A stretch of DNA of 64,000 nt, from assembly GCF_000177195.2 (NCBI RefSeq), contig NC_015953.1:4464001-4528000 (forward strand). The letters are read 5' to 3'. Positions 42,217 through 50,054 of this stretch are shown in pieces. This stretch comes from Streptomyces sp. SirexAA-E. Lineage in GTDB: Bacteria; Actinomycetota; Actinomycetes; Streptomycetales; Streptomycetaceae. Under the pieces are notes generated by a model. It had not been told where the DNA came from. It was given only the letters and a program-made list of their open reading frames with translations, and did not search any database. Position 1 is the first letter of the stretch; every line of letters starts with the position of its first letter. A program made the position numbers and the translations under genes.

Positions 42217-44675
42217 CGGCCCGTGAGACGACCGCGCGTGCGCGGCGCGTCGGTGCGGGCACGGACCGGCCCGCTGCGTCCGGGGACCCGCTCCTGCTCG
42301 GGGTGCGCCACCACGGCCCGGGCTCCGCCCGCGCGGTGCTCGCCGCCCTGGACCACGCGCGGCCGAGCGCCGTGCTCGTCGAGGGTCCGCCGGAGGCCGA
42401 CACCCTGCTGCCGCTCGCCGCCGACGAGCGGATGCGGCCGCCCGTCGCCCTGCTCGTCCACGCGGTGGACGACCCGGGGCGTGCCGCGTTCTGGCCGATG
42501 GCGGCGTTCTCGCCGGAGTGGGTGGCGATCCGCTGGGCGCTTGAGCACCGGGTCCCGGTGCGGTTCATGGACCTCCCCGCCGCGCACGGCCTGGCTGTGC
42601 CTGAGCAGCCGGAGGCCCGCCCGGACGACGCCCCGGCGGTCGACCCGATCGGCGTGCTGGCCGCGGCCGCGGGGTACGACGACGCGGAGCGCTGGTGGGA
42701 GGACGTGGTCGAGCACCGCACGGCGGACGGGGCACCGGCCGACCCCCGGGCACCGTTCGCCGCCCTCGCCGAGGCGATGGGGGCGCTGCGTGAGGTCCAC
42801 GGCGACGGTGGGCGGCCCCGGGACGCCGTCCGGGAGGCCGCCATGCGGCTCCGGCTGCGCGCCGCCCGCAAGGAGTTCGGGGACGGCGTCGCCGTCGTCT
42901 GCGGTGCCTGGCACGTCCCCGCGCTCGCCGCGCGCACGACCATCGCCGCGGACAAGGCACTCCTGAAGGGGATCCCCAAGGTCAGGACGGAGACCACCTG
43001 GGTCCCCTGGACCCACCGAAGGCTCGCCCGGCACAGCGGATACGGCGCGGGGATCGAGTCCCCCGGCTGGTACGGACACCTTTTCGACGCCCGGGACAGA
43101 CCTCTCGAACGCTGGATGACGAAAGCCGCCGGGCTGCTCCGCGAGGAGGACCACTTCGTGTCCTCCGCCGACGTCATCGAGGCGGTGCGCCTCGCCGGAA
43201 CCCTGGCAGCGATGAGGGGCCGCCCGGTCGCCGGGCTCGCCGAGGCCACCGACGCGGTCCGCGCCGTCATGTGCGAGGGGTCCGACGTCCCGCTCGCCCT
43301 CGTCCAGGACCGGCTGGTCGTCGGCGAGACCCTCGGAGAGGTGCCGGACAGCGCGCCCGCCGTGCCGTTGCAGCGGGACCTCACCCGGCAGCAGCGCACG
43401 CTCCGGCTGCGACCGGTGGCGGAGCGGCGGGACCTGGAGCTCGACCTGCGCAAGGAGACCGACGCGGCCCGCAGCAGACTCCTGCACCGGCTGCGGCTCC
43501 TCGGCGTCGGCTGGGGCGAGCCCGTGGAGGGCCGGGGCAGCACGGGTACGTTCCGGGAGAGCTGGCGGCTGCACTGGCGGCCCGAGCTGTTCGTCCGGGT
43601 CGCGGAGGCCGGCGTGTGGGGCACCACGGTGCTGACCGCCGCGAGCGCACGCGCCGAGTCCGAGGCCGTGGCGGCGACGACGCTCGCCGGGGTGACCGCG
43701 CTCGCCGAGCGTTGCCTGCCGGCCGGGCTGCCCGCCGACGCGCTGTCCGTCGTCATGAGCGCCCTCGCGGACCGCGCCGCCCTCGACGCGGACGTCGGCC
43801 ACCTCGCGGACGCGCTGCCGGCGCTGGCCCGTTCGCTGCGCTACGGCGACGTACGCGGCACGGACACGGCCGCGCTGGCGGCGGTCGCCGTGGGTCTCGC
43901 CGAACGCGTCTGCGTCGGCCTGCCACCCGCCTGCACCGGCCTCGACCCGGACGGCGCCCAGGAACAGCGTCGCCGGGTGGACGGGGTGCACAGCGCCATA
44001 GCCCTGCTGGCCGGAGCCAGAGCCGGAGGAGAAGCCGATCCGACGGACAGAGACGCGCCCGCACCGGCCGACGGGGCGACAGACGCACCGGCCGACGCAC
44101 CGACAGACGGACTGCGGGGCCGCTGGGCCGGTGTCCTGCGCAAGCTGGCGTCCCGGGACACGGTCGCGGGAGTCGTCCGTGGCCGAGCCACCCGGCTGCT
44201 CCTCGACGACGGGCACCTCCCCGAGGAAGAGGCCGCCCGGCTGATGGGCCTGGCCCTTTCGCCCGGCGCGCCACCCGCCGACGCCGCAGCCTGGATCGAG
44301 GGGTTCGTCGGCGGGGCGGCGGGCGGCGGCATGCTCCTCGTCCACGACGAGCGCCTCCTGCGCCTCGTCGACGACTGGCTGACCGGCATACCCCCCGCGT
44401 CGTTCACCGCGGTGCTGCCGCTGCTCCGGCGCACCTTCTCGACGTACGACCCGGGGGTGCGCCGCACCCTGGGTGAGCTGGTCCGCTGCGGCCCGCAGCC
44501 CGGCGGCGCCCACCGCACGGCCGACGCCCTGACCGCCGGATTCGGCCCGGGACTCGACGAGCGACGGGCCGACGCGGTCGTCCCGGTGCTGCGGCTGCTG
44601 CTCGGGCTCGGCACCGAGGAACGGACCACCACCACGGGCAGCACGCCCGAAAAGGAGAGGACGGCGAGCCGATGA
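42213..44675 (+). CDS. DUF5682-like protein with TraB/ChaN-type N-terminus
   Basis: An 820-residue soluble protein, experimentally uncharacterised as far as I know. The N-terminal ~250 residues open with GVRHHGPGSAR (30-40), then VLVEGPPE (54-61), and carry VAVVCGAWHVPAL near 226-238. This layout resembles TraB/ChaN/EreA-fold proteins, where His and Glu in similar places form the active site; that match is made by eye. The rest is helical and Leu/Ala/Arg-rich, with an acidic low-complexity spacer near 610-630. It overlaps both neighbours by 4 nt, so it is made in step with the MoxR ATPase and VWA protein and probably forms a complex with them. Confidence 0.8.
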   Translation: MTARETTARARRVGAGTDRPAASGDPLLLGVRHHGPGSARAVLAALDHARPSAVLVEGPPEADTLLPLAADERMRPPVALLVHAVDDPGRAAFWPMAAFSPEWVAIRWALEHRVPVRFMDLPAAHGLAVPEQPEARPDDAPAVDPIGVLAAAAGYDDAERWWEDVVEHRTADGAPADPRAPFAALAEAMGALREVHGDGGRPRDAVREAAMRLRLRAARKEFGDGVAVVCGAWHVPALAARTTIAADKALLKGIPKVRTETTWVPWTHRRLARHSGYGAGIESPGWYGHLFDARDRPLERWMTKAAGLLREEDHFVSSADVIEAVRLAGTLAAMRGRPVAGLAEATDAVRAVMCEGSDVPLALVQDRLVVGETLGEVPDSAPAVPLQRDLTRQQRTLRLRPVAERRDLELDLRKETDAARSRLLHRLRLLGVGWGEPVEGRGSTGTFRESWRLHWRPELFVRVAEAGVWGTTVLTAASARAESEAVAATTLAGVTALAERCLPAGLPADALSVVMSALADRAALDADVGHLADALPALARSLRYGDVRGTDTAALAAVAVGLAERVCVGLPPACTGLDPDGAQEQRRRVDGVHSAIALLAGARAGGEADPTDRDAPAPADGATDAPADAPTDGLRGRWAGVLRKLASRDTVAGVVRGRATRLLLDDGHLPEEEAARLMGLALSPGAPPADAAAWIEGFVGGAAGGGMLLVHDERLLRLVDDWLTGIPPASFTAVLPLLRRTFSTYDPGVRRTLGELVRCGPQPGGAHRTADALTAGFGPGLDERRADAVVPVLRLLLGLGTEERTTTTGSTPEKERTASR

Positions 44676-45961
44676 CCCCGCCCCGGAACACCAGCGGCAC
44701 GCAGGAGGTACCGCAGAAGGCCCCGCACGAGGCACCGACGGCCGCCGGAGAGACAGTCGCCGGAGAGACGGCCGCCGGAGAGACGGCAGCCGGGGAGACA
44801 GCAGCCGGCGGGGTGGACGACGAGCGGCTGCGGCGCTGGCGCATGGTGCTCGGGCCGGACGGTGCCGAGAGCACCGGACGCCCGCTCACCGGCCGGGACA
44901 CGGCGATGGACGGCGCGCTGACCGCGCTCTACGGCGGCGGGAAGAAGCCCGGCGGACGGACCGGGGCCGGGCGTTCCGGCGGGCTCGGGGCCTCCGCACC
45001 GGCCGTCGCCCGATGGCTCGGCGACATCCGCACGTACTTCCCCGCCTCCGTCGTCCAGGTCATGCAGCGCGACGCGATCGACCGCCTGGGGCTTTCCGGA
45101 CTGCTGCTGGAGCCGGAGATGCTGGAGGCCGTCGAGCCGGACGTGCACCTGGTCGGCACGCTGCTCTCCCTGCACAAGGCGATGCCCGAGACCACCCGGG
45201 AGACGGCACGCGCCGTCGTCCGCAAGGTCGTCGAGGACCTGGAGAGACGGCTGGCCACCCGCACCAGGGCCACGCTCACCGGCGCACTGGACCGCTCGGC
45301 CGCGACGGGCAGGCCGCGCCCCCAGGACATCGACTGGGGCCGCACCGTCCGGGCCAACCTCAAGCACTACCTGCCCGAGCACCGCACGGTCGTTCCCGAG
45401 CGGCTCATCGGATACGGCCGCTCCGCGCGGTCCGTGAAGAAGGACGTCATCCTCTGCATCGACCAGTCCGGCTCGATGGCCGCCTCCCTGGTCCACGCCG
45501 CGGTCTTCGGAGCGGTGCTCGCCTCCATGCGCACCCTGACGACCCGGCTCGTCGTGTTCGACACCGCCGTGGCCGATCTCACGGACCAGCTGGACGACCC
45601 GGTCGACGTGCTGTTCGGTACGCGGCTCGGCGGGGGCACGGACATCAATCGCGCGCTCGCCTACTGCCAGTCGAGAATCACCCGTCCGGCCGACACCGTC
45701 GTCGTGCTCATCAGCGACCTCTACGAAGGCGGCATCCGCGACGAGATGCTCGGGCGAGCAGCGGCGATGACGGCCTCCGGGGTGCGGTTCGTGACGTTGC
45801 TGGCCCTCTCGGACGAGGGGGCGCCGGCCTATGACAGGGAGCACGCGGCGGCGCTGGGCGCGCTCGGCACCCCCGCCTTCGCCTGTACGCCCGACCTCTT
45901 CCCGGAGGTCATGGCGGCCGCCCTGGAGAGGCGGCCGCTGCCCGTACCGGACACCGCCTGA
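44672..45961 (+). CDS. VWA-domain protein (CoxE-like) of the MoxR system
   Basis: A 429-residue protein with a C-terminal von Willebrand A domain. The MIDAS motif DQSGS is at 264-268, with the later Thr in GGGTD and Asp in LISDLYEGG completing metal binding. The N-terminus is a disordered Glu/Thr/Ala repeat; a helical domain (about 95-230) links the two. It matches the partner type of MoxR ATPases in complexes that activate or insert metals into proteins. It has an ATGA overlap with the preceding gene. No signal peptide is present, so it acts in the cytoplasm. Its metal and target are unknown. Confidence 0.9.
   Translation: MTPPRNTSGTQEVPQKAPHEAPTAAGETVAGETAAGETAAGETAAGGVDDERLRRWRMVLGPDGAESTGRPLTGRDTAMDGALTALYGGGKKPGGRTGAGRSGGLGASAPAVARWLGDIRTYFPASVVQVMQRDAIDRLGLSGLLLEPEMLEAVEPDVHLVGTLLSLHKAMPETTRETARAVVRKVVEDLERRLATRTRATLTGALDRSAATGRPRPQDIDWGRTVRANLKHYLPEHRTVVPERLIGYGRSARSVKKDVILCIDQSGSMAASLVHAAVFGAVLASMRTLTTRLVVFDTAVADLTDQLDDPVDVLFGTRLGGGTDINRALAYCQSRITRPADTVVVLISDLYEGGIRDEMLGRAAAMTASGVRFVTLLALSDEGAPAYDREHAAALGALGTPAFACTPDLFPEVMAAALERRPLPVPDTA
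44744..44803 (+). repeat. 15-bp tandem repeat in the VWA gene
   Basis: Four units of about gccggagagacggca encode AGETA/AGETV repeats near the N-terminus. The units keep frame and are likely to vary in number between strains. Confidence 0.85.
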
Positions 45962-46315
45962 CCGGCCGGCAGGTCCGGGCGGACACGGAGAGACACCGCC
46001 GAGGCCCGCTCGGAGCACCCGTCGGCCGCGGCCGACGGGACCCGCGGCGAGGGGTGCGCGGACTGCGGAGCGGCCCGGCCGACGTGCCGTTTTGTCCCCG
46101 GCACCCCGGTCACCAGGGCGATCTGTGACCGTTATCACCGCTCAGGTGTGATCCGCAATTTAGGGTCCTGCCGGGCGCGGGGATAACCTGCCGGATGGAC
46201 ATGCCGCGTACCGGAACACCGAGTGCGCCTCCCCTGTGACCGCGCAGTCACGTTGCCCTCGCGGCACGCCCACGCAGAAAACGAACCGCGAGACCACTAA
46301 AAGGGACGGACGCGC
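45962..46315. other. Upstream region of sucCD
   Basis: The 354-bp gap holds no convincing gene. Possible elements are a dyad gtgac-cgcgca-gtcac near 46239-46255 and a partial dyad ATCACC-gctca-GGTGTGAT near 46133-46153. No -35/-10 pair was assigned. It should carry the sucCD promoter. Confidence 0.4.
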
Positions 46316-47497
46316 GTGGACCTGTTCGAGTACCAGGCGAGGGACCTCTTCGCCAAGCACGGTGTACCGGTGCTGGCCGGTGAAGTCATCGACACGCCTG
46401 AGGCAGCCCGCGAGGCGACCGAGCGGCTGGGCGGCAAGTCCGTCGTCAAGGCGCAGGTGAAGGTCGGCGGCCGAGGCAAGGCCGGCGGCGTCAAGCTGGC
46501 CGCCGACCCCGACGAGGCGGTCGCCCGGGCGACCGACATCCTCGGCATGGACATCAAGGGCCACACGGTCCACAAGGTGATGATCGCCGAGCTGTCCCCG
46601 GAGATCGAGGCGGAGTACTACGTCTCGTACCTCCTCGACCGCACCAACCGCACCTTCCTGGCCATGGCCTCGGTGCAGGGCGGCATGGACATCGAGGAGG
46701 TCGCGGAGAAGACCCCCGAGGCCCTCGCGAAGGTCCCGGTCAACGCCGTGGACGGGGTCGACATCGCCAAGGCCCGCGAGATCGTGGCCCAGGCGAAGTT
46801 CCCGGCCGACGTGGCCGAGGGTGTCGCCGAGGCCCTGGTGACCCTGTGGGACACCTTCGTCGCCGAGGACGCCCTCCTCGTCGAGGTCAACCCGCTGGTG
46901 AAGACCAAGGACGGCCGCATCCTGGCGCTGGACGGCAAGGTGTCTCTCGACGAGAACGCCGACTTCCGCCAGCCCGGCCACGAGGCCCTCGAGGACAAGG
47001 CCGCGGCCAACCCGCTCGAGGCCGCTGCCAAGGCCAAGAACCTCAACTACGTCAAGCTCGACGGCGAGGTCGGCATCATCGGTAACGGTGCCGGTCTGGT
47101 CATGTCGACCCTGGACGTCGTCGCGTACGCCGGTGAGAAGCACGGCGACGTGAAGCCCGCCAACTTCCTCGACATCGGTGGCGGCGCCTCCGCCGAGGTC
47201 ATGGCGAACGGCCTGGAGATCATTCTCGGGGACCCGGACGTCCGGTCCGTCTTCGTCAACGTCTTCGGTGGCATCACCGCCTGCGACGAGGTCGCCAACG
47301 GCATCGTCCAGGCTCTGGAGCTGCTCAAGACCAAGGGCGAGGACGTCACCAAGCCGCTGGTCGTGCGCCTCGACGGCAACAACGCGGAACTGGGTCGCAA
47401 GATCCTCTCCGACGCCAACCACCCGCTCGTGCAGCGCGTGGACACCATGGACGGCGCGGCCGACAAGGCCGCCGAGCTCGCCGCGGCTGCGAAGTAA
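46316..47497 (+). CDS. sucC: Succinyl-CoA synthetase, beta subunit
   Basis: The beta subunit of the TCA-cycle enzyme that makes succinate and ATP/GTP from succinyl-CoA. It has an ATP-grasp N-terminus (LFEYQARDLFAKHGVPV; KAQVKVGGRGKAGGVKLA), EVNPLV in the metal/nucleotide site, and the C-terminal CoA-ligase domain with DIGGGA and NVFGGITACDEVA. The 393-residue length is standard. GTG 46316 follows AAAGGGA. sucD begins 21 bp downstream, so the subunits are co-transcribed. Confidence 0.98.
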   Translation: MDLFEYQARDLFAKHGVPVLAGEVIDTPEAAREATERLGGKSVVKAQVKVGGRGKAGGVKLAADPDEAVARATDILGMDIKGHTVHKVMIAELSPEIEAEYYVSYLLDRTNRTFLAMASVQGGMDIEEVAEKTPEALAKVPVNAVDGVDIAKAREIVAQAKFPADVAEGVAEALVTLWDTFVAEDALLVEVNPLVKTKDGRILALDGKVSLDENADFRQPGHEALEDKAAANPLEAAAKAKNLNYVKLDGEVGIIGNGAGLVMSTLDVVAYAGEKHGDVKPANFLDIGGGASAEVMANGLEIILGDPDVRSVFVNVFGGITACDEVANGIVQALELLKTKGEDVTKPLVVRLDGNNAELGRKILSDANHPLVQRVDTMDGAADKAAELAAAAK

Positions 47498-47518
47498 GGG
47501 ACGAGGGACTCCAACACC

Positions 47519-48403
47519 ATGGCTATCTTCCTCACCAAGGACAGCAAGGTCATCGTCCAGGGGATGACCGGCGCCACGGGCATGAAGCACACCAAGCTCA
47601 TGCTGGCCGACGGCACCAACATCGTCGGTGGCGTGAACCCGCGCAAGGCCGGTACGTCCGTCGACTTCGACGGCACCGAGGTACCCGTCTTCGGGTCCGT
47701 CAAGGAAGCGATGGAGAAGACGGGCGCCGACGTGTCCGTCCTCTTCGTGCCGCCGGCGTTCGCGAAGGCCGCCGTCGTCGAGGCGATCGACGCCGAGATC
47801 CCGCTGGCCGTCGTGATCACCGAGGGCATCGCGGTCCACGACTCGGCCGCCTTCTGGGCGTACGCCGGTGCGAAGGGCAACAAGACCCGGATCATCGGCC
47901 CGAACTGCCCGGGTCTCATCACCCCCGGCCAGTCCAACGCCGGCATCATCCCGGGCGACATCACCAAGCCCGGCCGCATCGGTCTCGTGTCCAAGTCGGG
48001 CACGCTGACCTACCAGATGATGTACGAGCTCCGTGACATCGGCTTCTCCTCGGCCGTCGGCATCGGTGGCGACCCGGTCATCGGTACGACGCACATCGAC
48101 GCCCTCGCGGCGTTCGAGGCCGACCCCGAGACCGACCTCATCGTGATGATCGGCGAGATCGGCGGCGACGCCGAGGAGCGTGCCGCCGACTACATCGCGA
48201 AGAACGTCACCAAGCCGGTCGTCGGTTACGTCGCGGGCTTCACCGCCCCCGAGGGCAAGACCATGGGCCACGCCGGCGCCATCGTCTCCGGCTCCTCCGG
48301 CACCGCCGCCGCCAAGAAGGAGGCCCTCGAGGCCGCCGGCGTGAAGGTCGGCAAGACGCCGACCGAGACCGCCAAGCTGGCGCGCGAGATCCTCGCCGGC
48401 TGA
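47519..48403 (+). CDS. sucD: Succinyl-CoA synthetase, alpha subunit
   Basis: The alpha subunit, which binds CoA and carries the phosphohistidine. Seen: VQGMTGATGMKHT (CoA-binding Rossmann start), GPNCPGLITPGQ, SKSGTLTYQ, GIGGDP, and the active-site His in MGHAGAIVSG near the C-terminus. The length, 294 residues, is normal. ATG 47519 has GGGACGAGGGA upstream. It forms the heterodimer with SucC encoded immediately before. A long hairpin terminator follows. Confidence 0.98.
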   Translation: MAIFLTKDSKVIVQGMTGATGMKHTKLMLADGTNIVGGVNPRKAGTSVDFDGTEVPVFGSVKEAMEKTGADVSVLFVPPAFAKAAVVEAIDAEIPLAVVITEGIAVHDSAAFWAYAGAKGNKTRIIGPNCPGLITPGQSNAGIIPGDITKPGRIGLVSKSGTLTYQMMYELRDIGFSSAVGIGGDPVIGTTHIDALAAFEADPETDLIVMIGEIGGDAEERAADYIAKNVTKPVVGYVAGFTAPEGKTMGHAGAIVSGSSGTAAAKKEALEAAGVKVGKTPTETAKLAREILAG

Positions 48404-48455
48404 TCGCGCGCCGTGGCGGCCCGTCCGCCGCGGCACCGCGTCACCCGCATCGCGC

Positions 48456-48510
48456 GGAAACGGCGTGGGCCCGCACCCCTCTCGCAGGGGCGCGGGCCCA
48501 CGCCGTTTCC
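48456..48510 (+). terminator. Strong terminator after sucCD
   Basis: A 19-bp perfect outer stem (48456-48474 with 48492-48510, ggaaacggcgtgggcccgc and its complement) encloses an inner accccT/Aggggc stem. It also lies just downstream of the converging HTH/sigma-like gene, so it may work both ways. Confidence 0.92.
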
Positions 48511-48551
48511 GTACCCGTACGGACCTGTCCCGGGCGGTACCGGACGGCTCG

Positions 48552-49946
48552 TCAGGGGATCTGCGGCACCAGGCGTTCCGGGCCGTGCGCGAGTTCGTCG
48601 CGCAGTGCCTTCTGGAGCCTCAGGTCCTGCGGTGTCAGCTTCTCCGGCCCGCCCAGCGGAGGCACCCCCTCCACCCGGGCGGCCGGTGCGATCGGCTGCT
48701 CGTACCGCGTGGGGGCCGTGCCGAGCGTGAAGCTGGTGGTGCCGGCGAGTAGCACACCGAAGCACACCGCCGCCCGCGTCCACTGCCGCGCCCGGCGTTC
48801 ACCTCCCGTGCGTACCGCCTGGGCGGGGGGCGGCGAGGGCACCCGCTCGGCGAGGGCGAGGGCCCCCAGCCGTTCGCGGAGCAGCGCCGACTGTCCACCG
48901 GGGGACGGCTGCCGGGCCAGTTCCGGCAGCCGTTCGGCGACGGCGGCCCGTGCGTTCACCAGCCGGCCCGCCGTGGCGGGCGTGCTGGCCTCGGTCTCGG
49001 CCGCCGTCTCGGCGAGGCCCAGTCCCACACCGTCGTGGAGGAGCAGGGTGCGCCGGTAGGAGGCCGGCATGTCCAGCAGGGCGCGGAGCAGGGCCCGGCG
49101 TGCCGGGTCCTCGGGCAGCGCGTCGGGACGGCGATGGGCCCGCCGCACCCGGTTCCACGGCGACATGGCGTACTCGTACACCGCGGCCCGCACCCACCCG
49201 GCCGGGTCGCGGTCCCTGGCGACCTCGGGCCAGCGGTGCCAGGCGAGGTGGAAGGCGCGCTCGACGGCCTCCCTGGAGAGCTGCCGGCGCCCGGTCAGCA
49301 CGTAAGCCTGGCGGACGAGTCCGGGCGCGGTGTGGGTGTAGAGGGCGTCGAACGCCTCCGCGGCGGTGAGGCCGGCCGCAGAGGCGGTGCGGTCGTCGGG
49401 TGCCGCGTCCCGTGCCGGTGCGGGGACCTTCGCGGGCGCGGCGGGCGGTGACGCGACGGGCGCCTTGCGGAGCTCGGGGCCCGGGGGACCGGCCGGGGGC
49501 TGAGGCGGCGTCAGCCCTCCCGGGTCCGCCTCGGGTCCCGGGGGATCCAGAGGATCAGGGGCTCCCGGAGACTCCCACGCGTCATCGGCCTCCGGCGTGC
49601 TCGTGGCCTCCGGCACGTCCGCCGTTTCCGGCGTGTCCGCGACCTTGGGCGTGCTCGTGGTCTCCGGCGCGTCCGCGGCCTTCGGCCCGGTGACCGGGCC
49701 CTTGGCCGCCACCCTGCCCGCCGACGCACGCGGGTCCTCGGAGCTGATGATCCTGGCGTACGCCACCCGTCGGCGGCCCCGGGGTTCGGTCCGTCCCGAC
49801 TCCCAGGCGCGGACGGTGGCCGGGGTGACCCCCACGGCCGTCGCGACCTGTTCCTCACTCAGTTCCCTTGCCTCGCGCAGCCTGCGGCGCTCCTTGGGCG
49901 AGGGCAACGGGGGCGCGGCGGCGGGACCGGTGGTCTTGCGCGTCAT
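48552..49946 (-). CDS. HTH-XRE/sigma-factor-like fusion with membrane segment
   Basis: A 464-residue regulator-like protein. The N-terminus is an XRE-type helix-turn-helix (LSEEQVATAVGVTPATVRAWESGR). A Pro/Ala/Thr-rich linker (about 70-175) leads to a region resembling ECF sigma factors: a region-2-like part (AFDALYTHTAPGLVRQAYVL, AFHLAWHRWPEVARD) and a weaker region-4-like part. The C-terminus has one hydrophobic segment (AAVCFGVLLAGTTSFTL) and an extracytoplasmic tail. The frame stays open far upstream, but ATG 49946 follows GGAGGACGG and gives the HTH. No anti-sigma gene adjoins it. Whether it directs RNA polymerase or is a membrane-bound DNA binder is unknown. Confidence 0.75.
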   Translation of the reverse strand: MTRKTTGPAAAPPLPSPKERRRLREARELSEEQVATAVGVTPATVRAWESGRTEPRGRRRVAYARIISSEDPRASAGRVAAKGPVTGPKAADAPETTSTPKVADTPETADVPEATSTPEADDAWESPGAPDPLDPPGPEADPGGLTPPQPPAGPPGPELRKAPVASPPAAPAKVPAPARDAAPDDRTASAAGLTAAEAFDALYTHTAPGLVRQAYVLTGRRQLSREAVERAFHLAWHRWPEVARDRDPAGWVRAAVYEYAMSPWNRVRRAHRRPDALPEDPARRALLRALLDMPASYRRTLLLHDGVGLGLAETAAETEASTPATAGRLVNARAAVAERLPELARQPSPGGQSALLRERLGALALAERVPSPPPAQAVRTGGERRARQWTRAAVCFGVLLAGTTSFTLGTAPTRYEQPIAPAARVEGVPPLGGPEKLTPQDLRLQKALRDELAHGPERLVPQIP

Positions 49947-50054
49947 GTCCGTCCTCCACCAACACTGCAATGGGTGAAAAAGTACATAAACATATATTGG
50001 GCGACACAGCGGCCTTTCGCCCGTTACACGAAATAAGCGCGTGTCGTTGGCAGC

